Source: Cliona cf. orientalis (Eukaryota > Porifera > Demospongiae > Clionaida > Clionaidae). Taken from it: a stretch of DNA of 64,000 nt. This document shows, piece after piece, positions 39,301 to 51,300 of this stretch; the stretch's first letter is position 1; every line of letters begins with the position of its first letter. The position numbers and the translations under genes are program-made. The stretch spans positions 5,205,000-5,268,999 of the forward strand of contig OZ005691.1 of NCBI GenBank assembly GCA_963930775.1. The letters run 5' to 3'. A model generated the notes under the pieces. It saw only the letters and a program-made list of their open reading frames with translations, made no database searches and was not told the origin of the DNA.

Positions 39301-42300
39301 TGTCACAACCTTATGATTGATATGTATGTCTAGACATGTGCACATAACATGCTAGCAATCCATAAGTGATCGTCAGTGCAAAAACACGGATAAGTAAATG
39401 GTGTCAGTAATAAAAGCGCATAACTACACATATGTAATCATGTGCTTCTATTATGACGATTATTTCTGCATCCGTGCACCACGTGTTTTGAGTCAGCATT
39501 TCACATGGTCAATAGAAAAAAATTAGTAACTTCCTAGCTGCTTGATCTTAGCAGGTAGCTATACAAGTAGTGTTTGCATATAGCAATATAACTACAGTCT
39601 ACTAACCTACCAATGGATTAACTTCTGACTTCGAGACTTCCAGGATGCTAACACTGATGTGATTGTTGTTGGCCGATATTACAGAGCAAATGAGCTTCAT
39701 TCCCAAGTAATTTGCGAGACCTCAGCTTACTTGATGGAGCTAGGCTACAGCTACGTACACTGTTAGCCAGCCACGAACTCAGGTTCTAGAAAGCCTGAAT
39801 TCTAGGGTGGCTACAGTACTCCAAGCAAAGATAGCCAAACCTTTTTAGAAGGGGTCAAAACTCAAATTCCTTATTTTTGTTTATTGGTCCACATTGAGGC
39901 CTGAAAGTAGTAGCCCATCTTTTTAGGATCACATCTGGGGTCAAGCTCAATAAAGTTGGACACACCCACCCTAATTATCCGCCATTTTGTTTTGTAGGTA
40001 CTTCCAATTTTTTTCAAATTTTGAATGTCTTTTGAATATTTTGACCCATATCTTGTTTTAAACTTGGAATTAGGAGTTCAGATTTGATATACATAAACTT
40101 TGGGGGCCTACATATCATATCTTACAGTGAATTCTTCTAAACTACAGGAGTTTCCTTATATGGTTCTAAAGCAAATGGCAACAAAATGGCCGCCAAAAAT
40201 ACACAAAATTTGAATTTTCTCAAGAAGTACTTGGGGGAATTAGTTGAAATTTACAGGAGTCTTCTATCTTAGTAGGCCTACATTGGCACCACATGTGGCT
40301 ATGTATCTCACAATGGTTCTTGTGTATTTATCTAAAACTTTTTTGGAAGATCGCTTCACTGGTGAAGCCATAAAACCGTTATGTCCCCACATAACTTGAT
40401 TATAATTTAAACACGCTTAGAGGACATAATACAGAGCCTGCATACTAAGTGGGATGGGTTGAAAACTAAAGATAAGAAAGTTATGTCCATATTAATGAAA
40501 AGTTCAAAGTTTTGCTCTCTTTCCTTGGAGCACTGTACATGTAGCTCTAGTATTGGCTACTGTGTTCAGTGGTTATGTGACCCACCCCATCCAATAATAC
40601 TTAGCCTAGTTGTGGTTAATACATGCCAATGCCAGTGCTGCCAAAGTTTAGGATTTTATCCTAATATTAGGATTTTTGAGCATCAATTTTGCCTCATTAG
40701 CATATGCAAATTAGGAATATTAGGATTTTTCAGGCTTCTACTCCCAATAAGGTACAATGTTTTCCATGATTATCTCAGGATTTGAGGTACGTTCCTTAGG
40801 ATTTATTGTCAAAAGATTATGGCAGCCCTGCAATGCATGCATGTACCTTGCTATGACATGGCAATGCATTACAGGTACATAGATGTTCACTGTACACTGT
40901 ACATGAACAATCCACATCATGTTATGTGTGTTTGTGGTGATGTCACATGGCATTCTTGAATAGCTTTGTGACATCATCAGCGTATAAGTCTTTATAAAGA
41001 CCAGCAGCACTCTATGTATTGAATGTGAACATCTAGTACTAAATACATTTTATGTCTTCCATCATCTGTTCACAATTTGATAGCCTAGGGCTAACTCAAC
41101 CGTTCAATATAAGCTCCTGAAAATGTACACAAATTAATGTAGCTACCTTTTATGGAAGACAGCATCAAAATGTGGAATACCTCAACCTTAAAAGATTCCG
41201 TAGGATTAAACACGGATAGGTACCAACTGAACTAATTATGGTTGCTACGCAATGAGGCTAGAGACCCAGTAAACATTATATCATATATCTCACAATAAAT
41301 TACATTTACGGTAGTTCTTTTCTACTTTTGGACGTAACACTTCCAATAGGCCAGAATACATAATCATAATGCCTAAATATCTAGAGGTATTTTGCTGACA
41401 AAACCAACAGAGCCAATATATTGTGCATGGGAGCAATCATGCTCTACATTCATGCGAATATCACTGGAGAAAACAACTAAAAAAGTCAGCTAAATTAGAG
41501 TCACATTCATTGAATAACGTATCTTTTAGCAACCTTACAAAAAAGGAAATACTTCTATACAGTTTGTAAGAGCTTTTATGCACAGTTGTCTACCAACTCA
41601 CCCCAGGAGGAAGCATAGTGAAATTAAAGAACATTCCACACTTTTTTGCATCAAAAGAGAGTTTTTGCAACTTTGAAATTGCTTTTGTAGGGGTGAATGC
41701 TTCGTTAACAGATATCATTATATATTCATCCAGTAGAGCCAGTTGAGTCCTGATATAATGAGTCTTACCATCACCTGCAACAATAGTATAGGTTTATTGC
41801 CATTATATACAGGTTTAAACATACAATCATATAAAATGGGTGAAGTAGGATGGCAGTATAGAAATGTATATAAGTAAGAGTAGTATTAAAGTACATGTTA
41901 CATTCCTATTGCTGGTATTTCAGTGAAAAGCTGTAGGGATGTAAGATGTGTATTTTATATCGGTTGAGTGCAACAAATTAGAGAGAAAATTAGCTCTTAT
42001 CGCTTGCAGTAATACGCATGCGTCGTTGCGCAGGCGCCGGTATGATGTGTTATTGTGTAACATCATGTAGTCTGGTTGGTGCGAGCATGTAGGTATTTAA
42101 AGGTGTGGCGGGAATGGAGTAGTCACTCTCGGCAATTCTGCTGCTATCAACCAGCGTTCTGGTAAACTTTTGCGGTTCGTCGCGTCTAGCTGTTCTCTGC
42201 TTCTCCTTGTTTCGCTCCGGGTAAAAGTTTGCTGTTCAGGTCTCACGTCAGTCATGGCCACCGGTGGAGATTCGGGCTCGTCCTCTGGAGTTACCGCGGA

Positions 42301-45300
42301 TCAACTCAAGGAGCTGATGGCATCCATGCGGCAAGGTATCCGGGACGAAATAAGCTCTATGAAGCGCGAGTTGGCCACGGAGCGTGAAGCAGCTGACGAG
42401 AAGCTGGTCAAATGCTTGAAGTTGGAGAAGGCTCCAGTATTCAAGAAGAAGGGGAACGAGCGCCAATATCGGCATCAGTGTTCTCCCCAGCATACCTAAG
42501 GCATGTCGGCCCAACAAGCCTTCAGTTCAGAATTCCCTTTGATGTGGGAATAGTGCTAATCCATAAGCTTTGATATGGCCACAGTCTCCACCCAAGTTTT
42601 ACCCTACTATCATGCCTTAAACTTTTCCTGGGGAGAACACTGGGCATAACGAGGAAGTCTGCCTCAAGGTCTCGGACGCCGCCTCCGCTCTGAGCGAGAC
42701 GCCTCCAGCTGTGGAGAAAGCAAAAACCCTTCTCGAGGAAGGTGAGAAACTTATTGTAGATAGGCAAAAACTTATTAGAATTGCTGACCGGTCGGAAAAT
42801 AGGTGGGCCACGGTTGATGAGTACGTTGAGGATGAACTTGCTGATAATTCTGACGACGAAAAGCGTCTAACTAGGGCCGATGCACGGGCCAGTAAGAAGC
42901 TCAAAGCACAGAAGAATGGCAAGGGCACGAGGAAGCCCAATCCCTATGCATATAGAAAGAATTTTAATAATTCTCGTAACTGGTCATTTGGTCCTGCAGC
43001 TGGTCAGAGTATGCCACCGAGCATGTACCCCATGGTTCCCACACAGCCTGGTGCTAAGTACCCAGCTGGTACTGGGGTAGGCATGGCCGCTTTGGGCCCA
43101 TGTTTTGAGTGTGGAATGCCGGGTCATTATAGGAAGTACTTTCCAAATTTGAAAGGGCTGTCTGGTAAGGGCACCGGTGCCATGAACAAGTAAACATTCC
43201 TGTTGTTATTAACTGTTGTGCTATCGCCATGATTAATATTGTCTGTGACTAACTATGATATTATATTTAAATTTTTGTGCATGATTCAGCCTGTGTATGT
43301 CCTATTATTTAATAAGCATCCATTGATTATGCATATCCTGATTGCTAGCTATGTACCTAGGATAATTAATTTCAGATGTCGATCCTCATTCTTGGTTTAT
43401 GGACGTGGACCCACATTCGCTAATCCCCCTCTATCATGAGGCTGCCTCTGTGTCAGTTGAGTTGTGTGACCCCACTGCCTCTGTGGCTGAGTATGAACAG
43501 TGCCCCTTGTCAGTCCAAGGGCGACTTTGTGGTCGTTACGATTTTTGGAAAAAGGAGTTAGAAGCATCTGAGTTTGTGCTTGGTATTGTGCATTCTGGGT
43601 ATAGATTGCCTTTCATTAGATTTCCTCCATCGGTGTGTATGAGAAATAATTGTTCTGCCTTGGAGAATCCATTGTTTGTGGCTACGGCTATTAGGGAGCT
43701 GTTGGTTGCAAATTGTGTTGTTGAGTGTGACAAGTGCCCATTAGTGTGCAGTCCCTTGCAGGTAGTGACCAATGCTAAGGGTAAACAGCGGTTGGTTATA
43801 GATCTCTGTTACATTAATCAATACTTACACCAATGCAAATTCAAGTATGAAGGTCTAACGTGCTGCCCCCACTTTTTCAGCAGGGTGATTACATGATTAC
43901 ATTTGACCTTAAGTCGGGTTATCATCATGTTGATATTCTTGAGGATTTCTGGTCTTATCTTGGTTTTTCTTGGAATGATTTCCTGGGCCGTAGGAGATTT
44001 TATGCATTTCGAGTCCTTCCATTTGGCCTTAGCACAGCATGCTATGTTTTTACTAAACTGCTTAGACCCTTAGTGAAGCATTGGAGATCTAAAGGAATTA
44101 GAGCCATCATCTATATTGATAACGGCATTTGTGCAGCATCTTCCATCCAGGAAGCAGAGTGGCATAGTGCAGTTACTGTACTTCAGGCAGATCTTGAAGG
44201 AGCAGGTTTTGTTCTAAATTTTAGTAAGTCCAGGCTGGCTCCACATCGAGTAGGTGAATGGCTTGGCTTCACGGTGGATCAGTCACGGGGATGCTTCATT
44301 GTTCCCGATGATAAGATCACTAGGTTGAAAAATAGTCTTTCAAGTGTTTTGCTGGCATATAGAGTCTCAGTCCGTGCTGTTGCCAGTATTGTAGGGCAGG
44401 TTATGTCCATGAGTCTTGCTCTAGGACCCATTTCGCGTTTACGTACAAGAGCATTGTATGGGGATATCAATGCTTGCGTATCTTGGAAAGCTTTTTTAGG
44501 CCTCTCAGAGGAGGCTAGAGCAGAGCTTAATTTTTGGCAGAATAATGTTGCTGTATTGAATGGCCAGCCCATCTGGTTTAAGCCTGGAGCTACCCGCGTT
44601 GTTTATTCTGATGCCAGCGATTCTGGCTATGGTGGGTATTCTGTGGAAGTTGGTCCTAATGTTGCCCAAGGTTGCTGGTCAGAGCATGAATCAAAATTAA
44701 GTTCAACCTGGAGAGAGCTTAAGGCCGTGTATCAAGTGTTACGCTCTTTAGCTCCGAAGTTGTCGGGCCATACTGTGAAATGGTTCTCGGATAATCAAAA
44801 TGTGACACGTATTGTGCATACTGGTAGTAGGAAACCACATCTCCAAGATGGAGCCATGGTAATATTTGAGGTCTGTTTTCAGTACAATATCAAGCTGGTT
44901 ATGGAATGGATCCCTAGGTCGCAGAATGATTATTATTGCTGATTATATCAGCAGAATTCAAGATTACGATGATTGGATGGTCAATCCTGCTCTTTTTATG
45001 AGCATTAACATGGTCTGGGGGCCTCACACTCTGGATTGCTTTGCATCTGCAGGTACCAATCAAGTGGCTAAATTCCATAGCAGGTTTCTGTGCCCGGGTA
45101 CTGAAGCTGTAGATACCTTCACTGTCAATTGGGAAGGGGAACAGTGTTGGCTTGTGCCACCTTTGTACTTAGTCTGTCGAGCATTGAGACATGCAGAGCT
45201 TTGTTCAGCCAAGGGTACACTAGCAGTTCCATTCTGGAAGTCAGCAATTTATTGGCCATTGTTGTGCCATGATGGAGTTCATCTGGCTCCTTTCATTCAT

Positions 45301-48300
45301 AGTTGGTTTCTGCAACCCTTTTATGAAGGGTTGATCCGGACTAGTCGCAGTGGGGGCAATCTTGGTGACTCTCTAACTGAGAACTCAATGTTTCTGTTTA
45401 TATATTTTGACTTTAGTGCACCAGTCAGGTCATCCAGTTATGGATTTTGTCTCACTGATAGTGGTGTTTGCCAACAATGTGCTTAGGTGCAATTATTGTA
45501 CGGTTCAATGGCCTTATTATTGTTACTCAGTGACTATTTGCAGATAGCTATATGATATTATAATAATAATATTATATTATTTAATTTATGTTTCCACTTT
45601 CTCTGCTGATCTCTCTGCGTGCCATGCATAAGCAATAATATGGGCTGCATTAATTGTTCTTGGGGGGGGGGGGGGGTGCGTGTTAAGCCTCGAGGTGCAT
45701 GGTCTATGTTCAGAGTATTTGTGTTGTAGGTTGTGTATTCCTTGTTGGGCCCAGATAGTAATGATGCATGCTTGCCCAAGGTGGGCAGTATTTTGCCCTC
45801 GGTGGGCATGCTGTTAGTTTCTACCCTCGGTGGGTGATGTTTGCCTTCGGTAGGTGAATCGTGCTCTCGGTGAGCAGTTTGCCCTTGCAATGGGTGAAGT
45901 CTGCCTGCAATAGGCAATCTGTGTGTCTGCCCTCAGTGGGCAATAGCAATGTTATTTTTGTGCCCTGGTTGGGCTAGATTTACCTTTGGTTGGTAGTGGG
46001 TCATTTAGCCCTCAGAGTCATGGTTGGTGTTTAACCGCTATTGGTGGGCATGCAGTCATAATATAATGTATAGGCACATGTGTTATGTTGGTCCTCCTTA
46101 TAGTATCAGTATTGTGGAGTTGTAGTGGATGGTAAGAGTATATATAAGTGTATCTATGACATTGTGTTTAGATATCATGCAAGCAATATAGGTTACACTA
46201 TAATAATAATATTATCTGGTACATTGCATTGTGCATGGCATTGCTGCAGATGTTTTTTCCCATGGTGCCTGGCTAGATCTGCAGCCCATTCAAGATCCCT
46301 CACTGAAAGAGCTGGCTACATTTCTGCCAAGCATAGTTATGCAAGGTAAAGCCCCGGCCACAGTTAAGAAATATGCTGGTGCATTTAGTAGGTGGAAGAA
46401 GTGGGTTTCTAGTCGGCAAGAAGCACGTGTACTACCTGCAAGACCCATTCATGTTGCGCTATATCTGACCTACCTGGCACAGACTGCAAAGACATCTGCT
46501 CCACTCGAAGAAGCTATTAACGCACTCGCCTGGGTGCACAAAATGGCAACAGTAGAGGACATCACTGCTCATCCTCTAGTTGTTCAGATCTTAGCTGGAG
46601 CCAAGAGAATGCTGGCGCATAAGACAACGAAGAAAGAGCCCCTCCAGCCAGATCAATTGCAGATGCTGGTGAATCGCTTCGGTGCAAGAGATGCTAGTTT
46701 GGCAGATGTAAGGGCCTTGACCTTCTGTTTGCTTGGGTTTGCTGGTTTTTTACGCTACGATGAGCTATCAAAACTTAAGTTGTGCGACATCATAATCTAT
46801 GAGGATCACATGGAGCTGTTTATTGAATCAAGCAAGACGGACCAGCTGTGGCAGGGAGCTATAGTAGTGATTGCTCGGACGGGTACAAATCTGTGCCCCA
46901 TAGCCATGTTGGAGCGCTATATACAGATGGCGGCTATCACACTGGGAGAATCAGATAGTTTTCTATTCAGAGGAATAGTTCAAACAAAGAAGGGAAGTAA
47001 ACTCCGTGATAAAGGAGGGTTGAGCTATACGACAGTGCGCGAGTCAGTCCTCGATAGGCTTGAAGCCATTGGCCTGGATGGGCGCTTGTATGGTCTGCAC
47101 AGCCTTAGGGCTAGAGGAGCATCAGCTGCAGCCAATGCCGGTGTTCCAGACCGGATGTTTAAGCGGCATGGACGCTGGCGTAGCGAGAATGCAAAAGACG
47201 GTTATGTAAAGGATTCCCTGCAGAATAGGCTACGAGTTTCCCAGGAAATTGGCCTCTAAGACAGATATAATTATTATTATCGTGCGCAGGACAGTCATTA
47301 TTGAATGTACGGAATATTTCCTAGAACACTTCAGCTTTCTTTGTGACCTCCATATTGCCACCATTACCAATCATGAACAGATAGATGATTGCAAATGCAT
47401 GCAGCAGCTGGGGGGTGTAGCTAGTGCATGCATATGGCATTAGATGAGAGGTGTATTTTCTATCGGTTGAGTGCAACGAATTAGAGAGAAAATTAGCTCT
47501 TATCGCTTGCAGTAATACACATGCGTCGTTGCGCAGGCGCCGGTATGATGTGTTATTGTGTAACATCATGTAGTCTGGTTGGTGCGAGCATGTAGGTATT
47601 TAAAGGTGTGGCGGGAATGGAGTAGTCACTCTAGGCAATTCTGCTGCTATCAACCAGCGTTCTGGTAAACTTTGTCGTGCAGGTTAATTCAGAACTAATT
47701 TCATATTGTATATCTTTCTGCTGAGACACACTTCTAGGGTGCATTACACAGAGTCAGTACATGCAGAACTACTCCTGGGCATTTGATGTGCAGCGGACTC
47801 ACGGGTTTTTTTCCCCTCACTCACTATTTTTTCCTCACTGAAGTTTTTTTGTGTGTGTGTTAGGGGTTTTTTTTCCTTGGGTATGTCATGCATACCCTAA
47901 ATTAAAGACTGCATCCAGAAGAACTATGTATTGTCATCAGTTGACCTCACCAGTATTGTTGACATTATCAGTATTGATAATATTATTATCATCATCATCC
48001 TTATTTTTGTCAGCAGCACTCCATATTGCCACCATTACCAATCATGAACAGATAGATGATTGCAAATGCATGCAGCAGCTGGGGGGTGTAGCTAGTGCAC
48101 GCGTATGGCATTGGATGAGAGGCATGTACGTTATTATCCCTACTACCCTTGTTTATATACTCCTTTGTACTGCCATCCCTATTTCACTCAGTGTATAGTT
48201 AAGGCCTGAGTCAGGTAGTGCTTGCCTAATAATAATATTCATGATGGGCGGGCCATGTTTCCCTGGTAACAAATGTTGGTCACATGTCAAGCACCAAATA

Positions 48301-51300
48301 TCAACAGTTATTATTACTGGCAAATCCACGAATACGGCTTATCTCTTCAAATCCATGATCTTGAAAGTCGATACCATAGTTATTCTCACCTTTAAAGTCG
48401 TCAAATAGGCTTGCTTCTTGTCTTACTACAATTTAAGCTAATATTTGCTACAACGGGAGGTATAGCCGCATATGCAAGATGTGGCATGTCACATAACTTT
48501 TCACAGTGTAGGCCAGTGCATAGCTATATGTCAGAGAGTTTGCATTATACGCCATACAAAAATTACAGTTGAGGCAGTAATACCAAGCTAAATAGGGAGT
48601 ATTAGAAGTGAACCAACTAATTGCAGCATATTTTTTGCAAAGTTTTAGTCTAACGGCAGTGAAAACATCTAGAAAGCGAAGAAGGAGCCCAAGAAACAGG
48701 TAAGTTTGTACATTGCGGGAAATCTGTAGAAGGTTAGCACCCACTGTGACAACCTCCACAATCAGGGTCTGATGCCCATCCAAGGCTCTAGATATGGCGT
48801 ATAATGCACATTAGTTAAATAAAAGCATGAATGTTATGTTGTCATCATGCATAATATCACTAATCTAACTAGTGTTAATTTATGCTTTATGGTGGAAGTT
48901 AGACATTCACATGATTGTATCCTTTGGACTTACCAATTTCATACTGGCTATTACCTGACCCAGGATTTAACTACGCTGAGCACTCATTAATTGTTTTTAT
49001 GCTTGTTACTATTCTTTTTTTGTCACCTTGGGCAAACATTGATTTTGTGCCACACCTACATACTTTGGGAGTACAATAATGGTGCTAGGAACCATGATTT
49101 GATGGACAGTGTGCATCCCTACATTTTCATAGAAACCCTACTACTTGGAAAACAGCTAGAGTGTATGTTATCCATCAAATCATAATTCCTAGCACCCCTG
49201 TTTCTGTATTTATGGCACTGCCATCCCTACTTACTCTTATATACTTGCACATAATCAAAGTCACAAAAGTTGTACAAAGTGTCAATAGCTATGACAACTT
49301 CATGAGGATACTGTACTCATTATGCACCAGGCATGAAATATCTTCAATAGCAATTAATAGAGTGAGAAATTCTTACTATGCAGCATAGCACTTACCAGCA
49401 TATCCATAGACCAACTGTATATGTTTATAATCAGATGTAGTAACAACTTGCTTCTGACAAACTCTATGAGCATTTTCAAATAAATAATCTGGTCCCTGCA
49501 TAATTAATCAATAATAATCATCAGTTAACAAGTATGTTTGATATCACAATCGTGGACTGAACACTACTAACAGCATTCTATAGTACAATTGAGTACCAGT
49601 TAGTATTACGCGCATGCGCAGATGAAGACCACACCTCTCACTAGAGGCCAAGAGTAGCTGATCAAACTCACCATGTAATGGCGAAGTTCTCACTCCGCTC
49701 GAACGTCGAATCTACCACCAGACCATGACAAAGAGCAGACATCGCCTCTCGCTTCGCTCGAGGCTCGGTGGCCTGCCGAGCAGGCCTGTCGAAACGTGCG
49801 GCACTTGCGCCGCTTGTTCGAGCTCGAGAATGCATCTCTATGGCCCCTAGGCCTTGGCAACCTCATTTGTACTTGTGCACACGGCACAACAATTCTGACC
49901 AATCGTGAGTCTTCTGAACTTGTAGGAGAGCACATCTTTTATGCCCTCCAGGTTAGGACACGGACTATATAAGAAAATTGATCGTCTGAAAAATATTTTT
50001 CGTTGTATATATATAACAAGTCATGATGTTTAATGTCACAATCATGGGATAATGTGGCTAGCATGCATGATCATCTATTAACAGTACATGCTCACAAAAC
50101 ATAGAGACATAGTTCATGCACAAACAGTATCCTGCCTGGGCAAGAGTGCCCATTAGTACCGTGCGCATGCGCAGATTTAAGCGGTTGCAGAGGCCACACC
50201 CCTCAAAGCTAGCAGCTCCAACTAAGTGTGCAATGGCGACGTTCTCACTCTGCTCGAACGTTGCTACCGGACTACTGACAGGTATGAACAGACCTCGCCT
50301 CTCGCTTCGCTCGAGGCTTGGTGGCTAGCGCCAGCGCCTGCTTAGCAGGCCTTTCGAAACGCGCAGCGCTTTTGCGCCGATCGTCGGACAATGCGTCTCT
50401 AGCTGTAGCTACGGCCCGAGGCATTAAGGCCACTCTTCTTTGTGCACACGGCCCTATAGTTTTGACCAATCCTGAGCCTTGTAGTGCGGCTCATTCATAG
50501 CAACCGGGCGCATCCAAGACGTGTATCCATGCCCTCATGTAATGACACGGACTATATAAGAAAAATGACCGTCTGAAAAATATTTTTCGTTGTATATAGT
50601 ATGAATATACTGTAGTTCACATTGCATAATTTTTTAAATGCTTTGCTATCACATAAATGCTGTAACAATAATACACATCTAGGAGAATGTAGTACTACAC
50701 TATAAACCTTTTATTGTCACTACTAGTTGTGCACAATGAATTGGAGTGCTCATTACTGTAGATGTGTTCTTATATAGGTGCCTCCCTAATTTAGGCACCT
50801 TCACAATTTTTTTTTTCAGTTCTATATGGAGCTTTCAGAAGTCAACTATTTTATGCTGTGCCGATTCAATTAGAATGGATATCGCCACATGCAGTACTAT
50901 TGATCGAGTCAAGCTAGCTCAGTGCTGCTATGATAGTTATTTAGACGTCAAACTGAACTGTCATATGGTTCCATGGGTAGTCTACAATCACTGGACTGGA
51001 ACGGTGGACTGGAATGGTGGAATGGAATGGTGGAATCACTAATTCAGAAAAATGAGGTCAAAGGTTACAATTTTTGGATTCCAGATGATGCCTGTAACAA
51101 GTCTAATGGGCGATGAGTGTGCTGATTTGGTTAGCTACTGCGTATTTAACAACAATTACTACAGAAAAGCAACATTTTTGTCACGGTTGTAAGTAGTAGT
51201 TCCTATGTATATGTGTACCGGTATGTAGCTCAGTACATAAAGTGAAACTACCAGTATTTTTTGTCAGTGAAAGCCATCCTGCAGGTCTATCTAGCTACTC

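Larger units (their letters stand above)
41948..48122 (+). mobile_element. Ngaro/PAT-like tyrosine-recombinase retrotransposon
   Basis: The order is A1 (41948-42170), gag, RT-RNase H, recombinase, B1 (47348-47451), A2 (47451-47673), B2 (48019-48122). These split direct repeats are the hallmark of Ngaro and PAT-type YR elements, as opposed to the inverted ends of DIRS1. Length is 6175 bp. Such elements integrate through a circular intermediate by site-specific recombination and make no target duplication, and none is evident here. It lies in the P-loop intron of the RNF213-like gene, in opposite orientation. gag and pol are damaged, the recombinase is intact. No SGNH hydrolase ORF or methyltransferase domain was seen. 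Confidence 0.88.

Noticed and set aside
45558-45917. 119-codon minus-strand frame
   Set aside because: It is the shadow of the hairpin array and flanking low-complexity DNA, with no protein character.
45774-45995. CRISPR array reading of the hairpin repeats
   Set aside because: Repeats are only 13-15 nt, vary with paired changes, have irregular 5-20 nt spacing, and lie in a eukaryotic retrotransposon.
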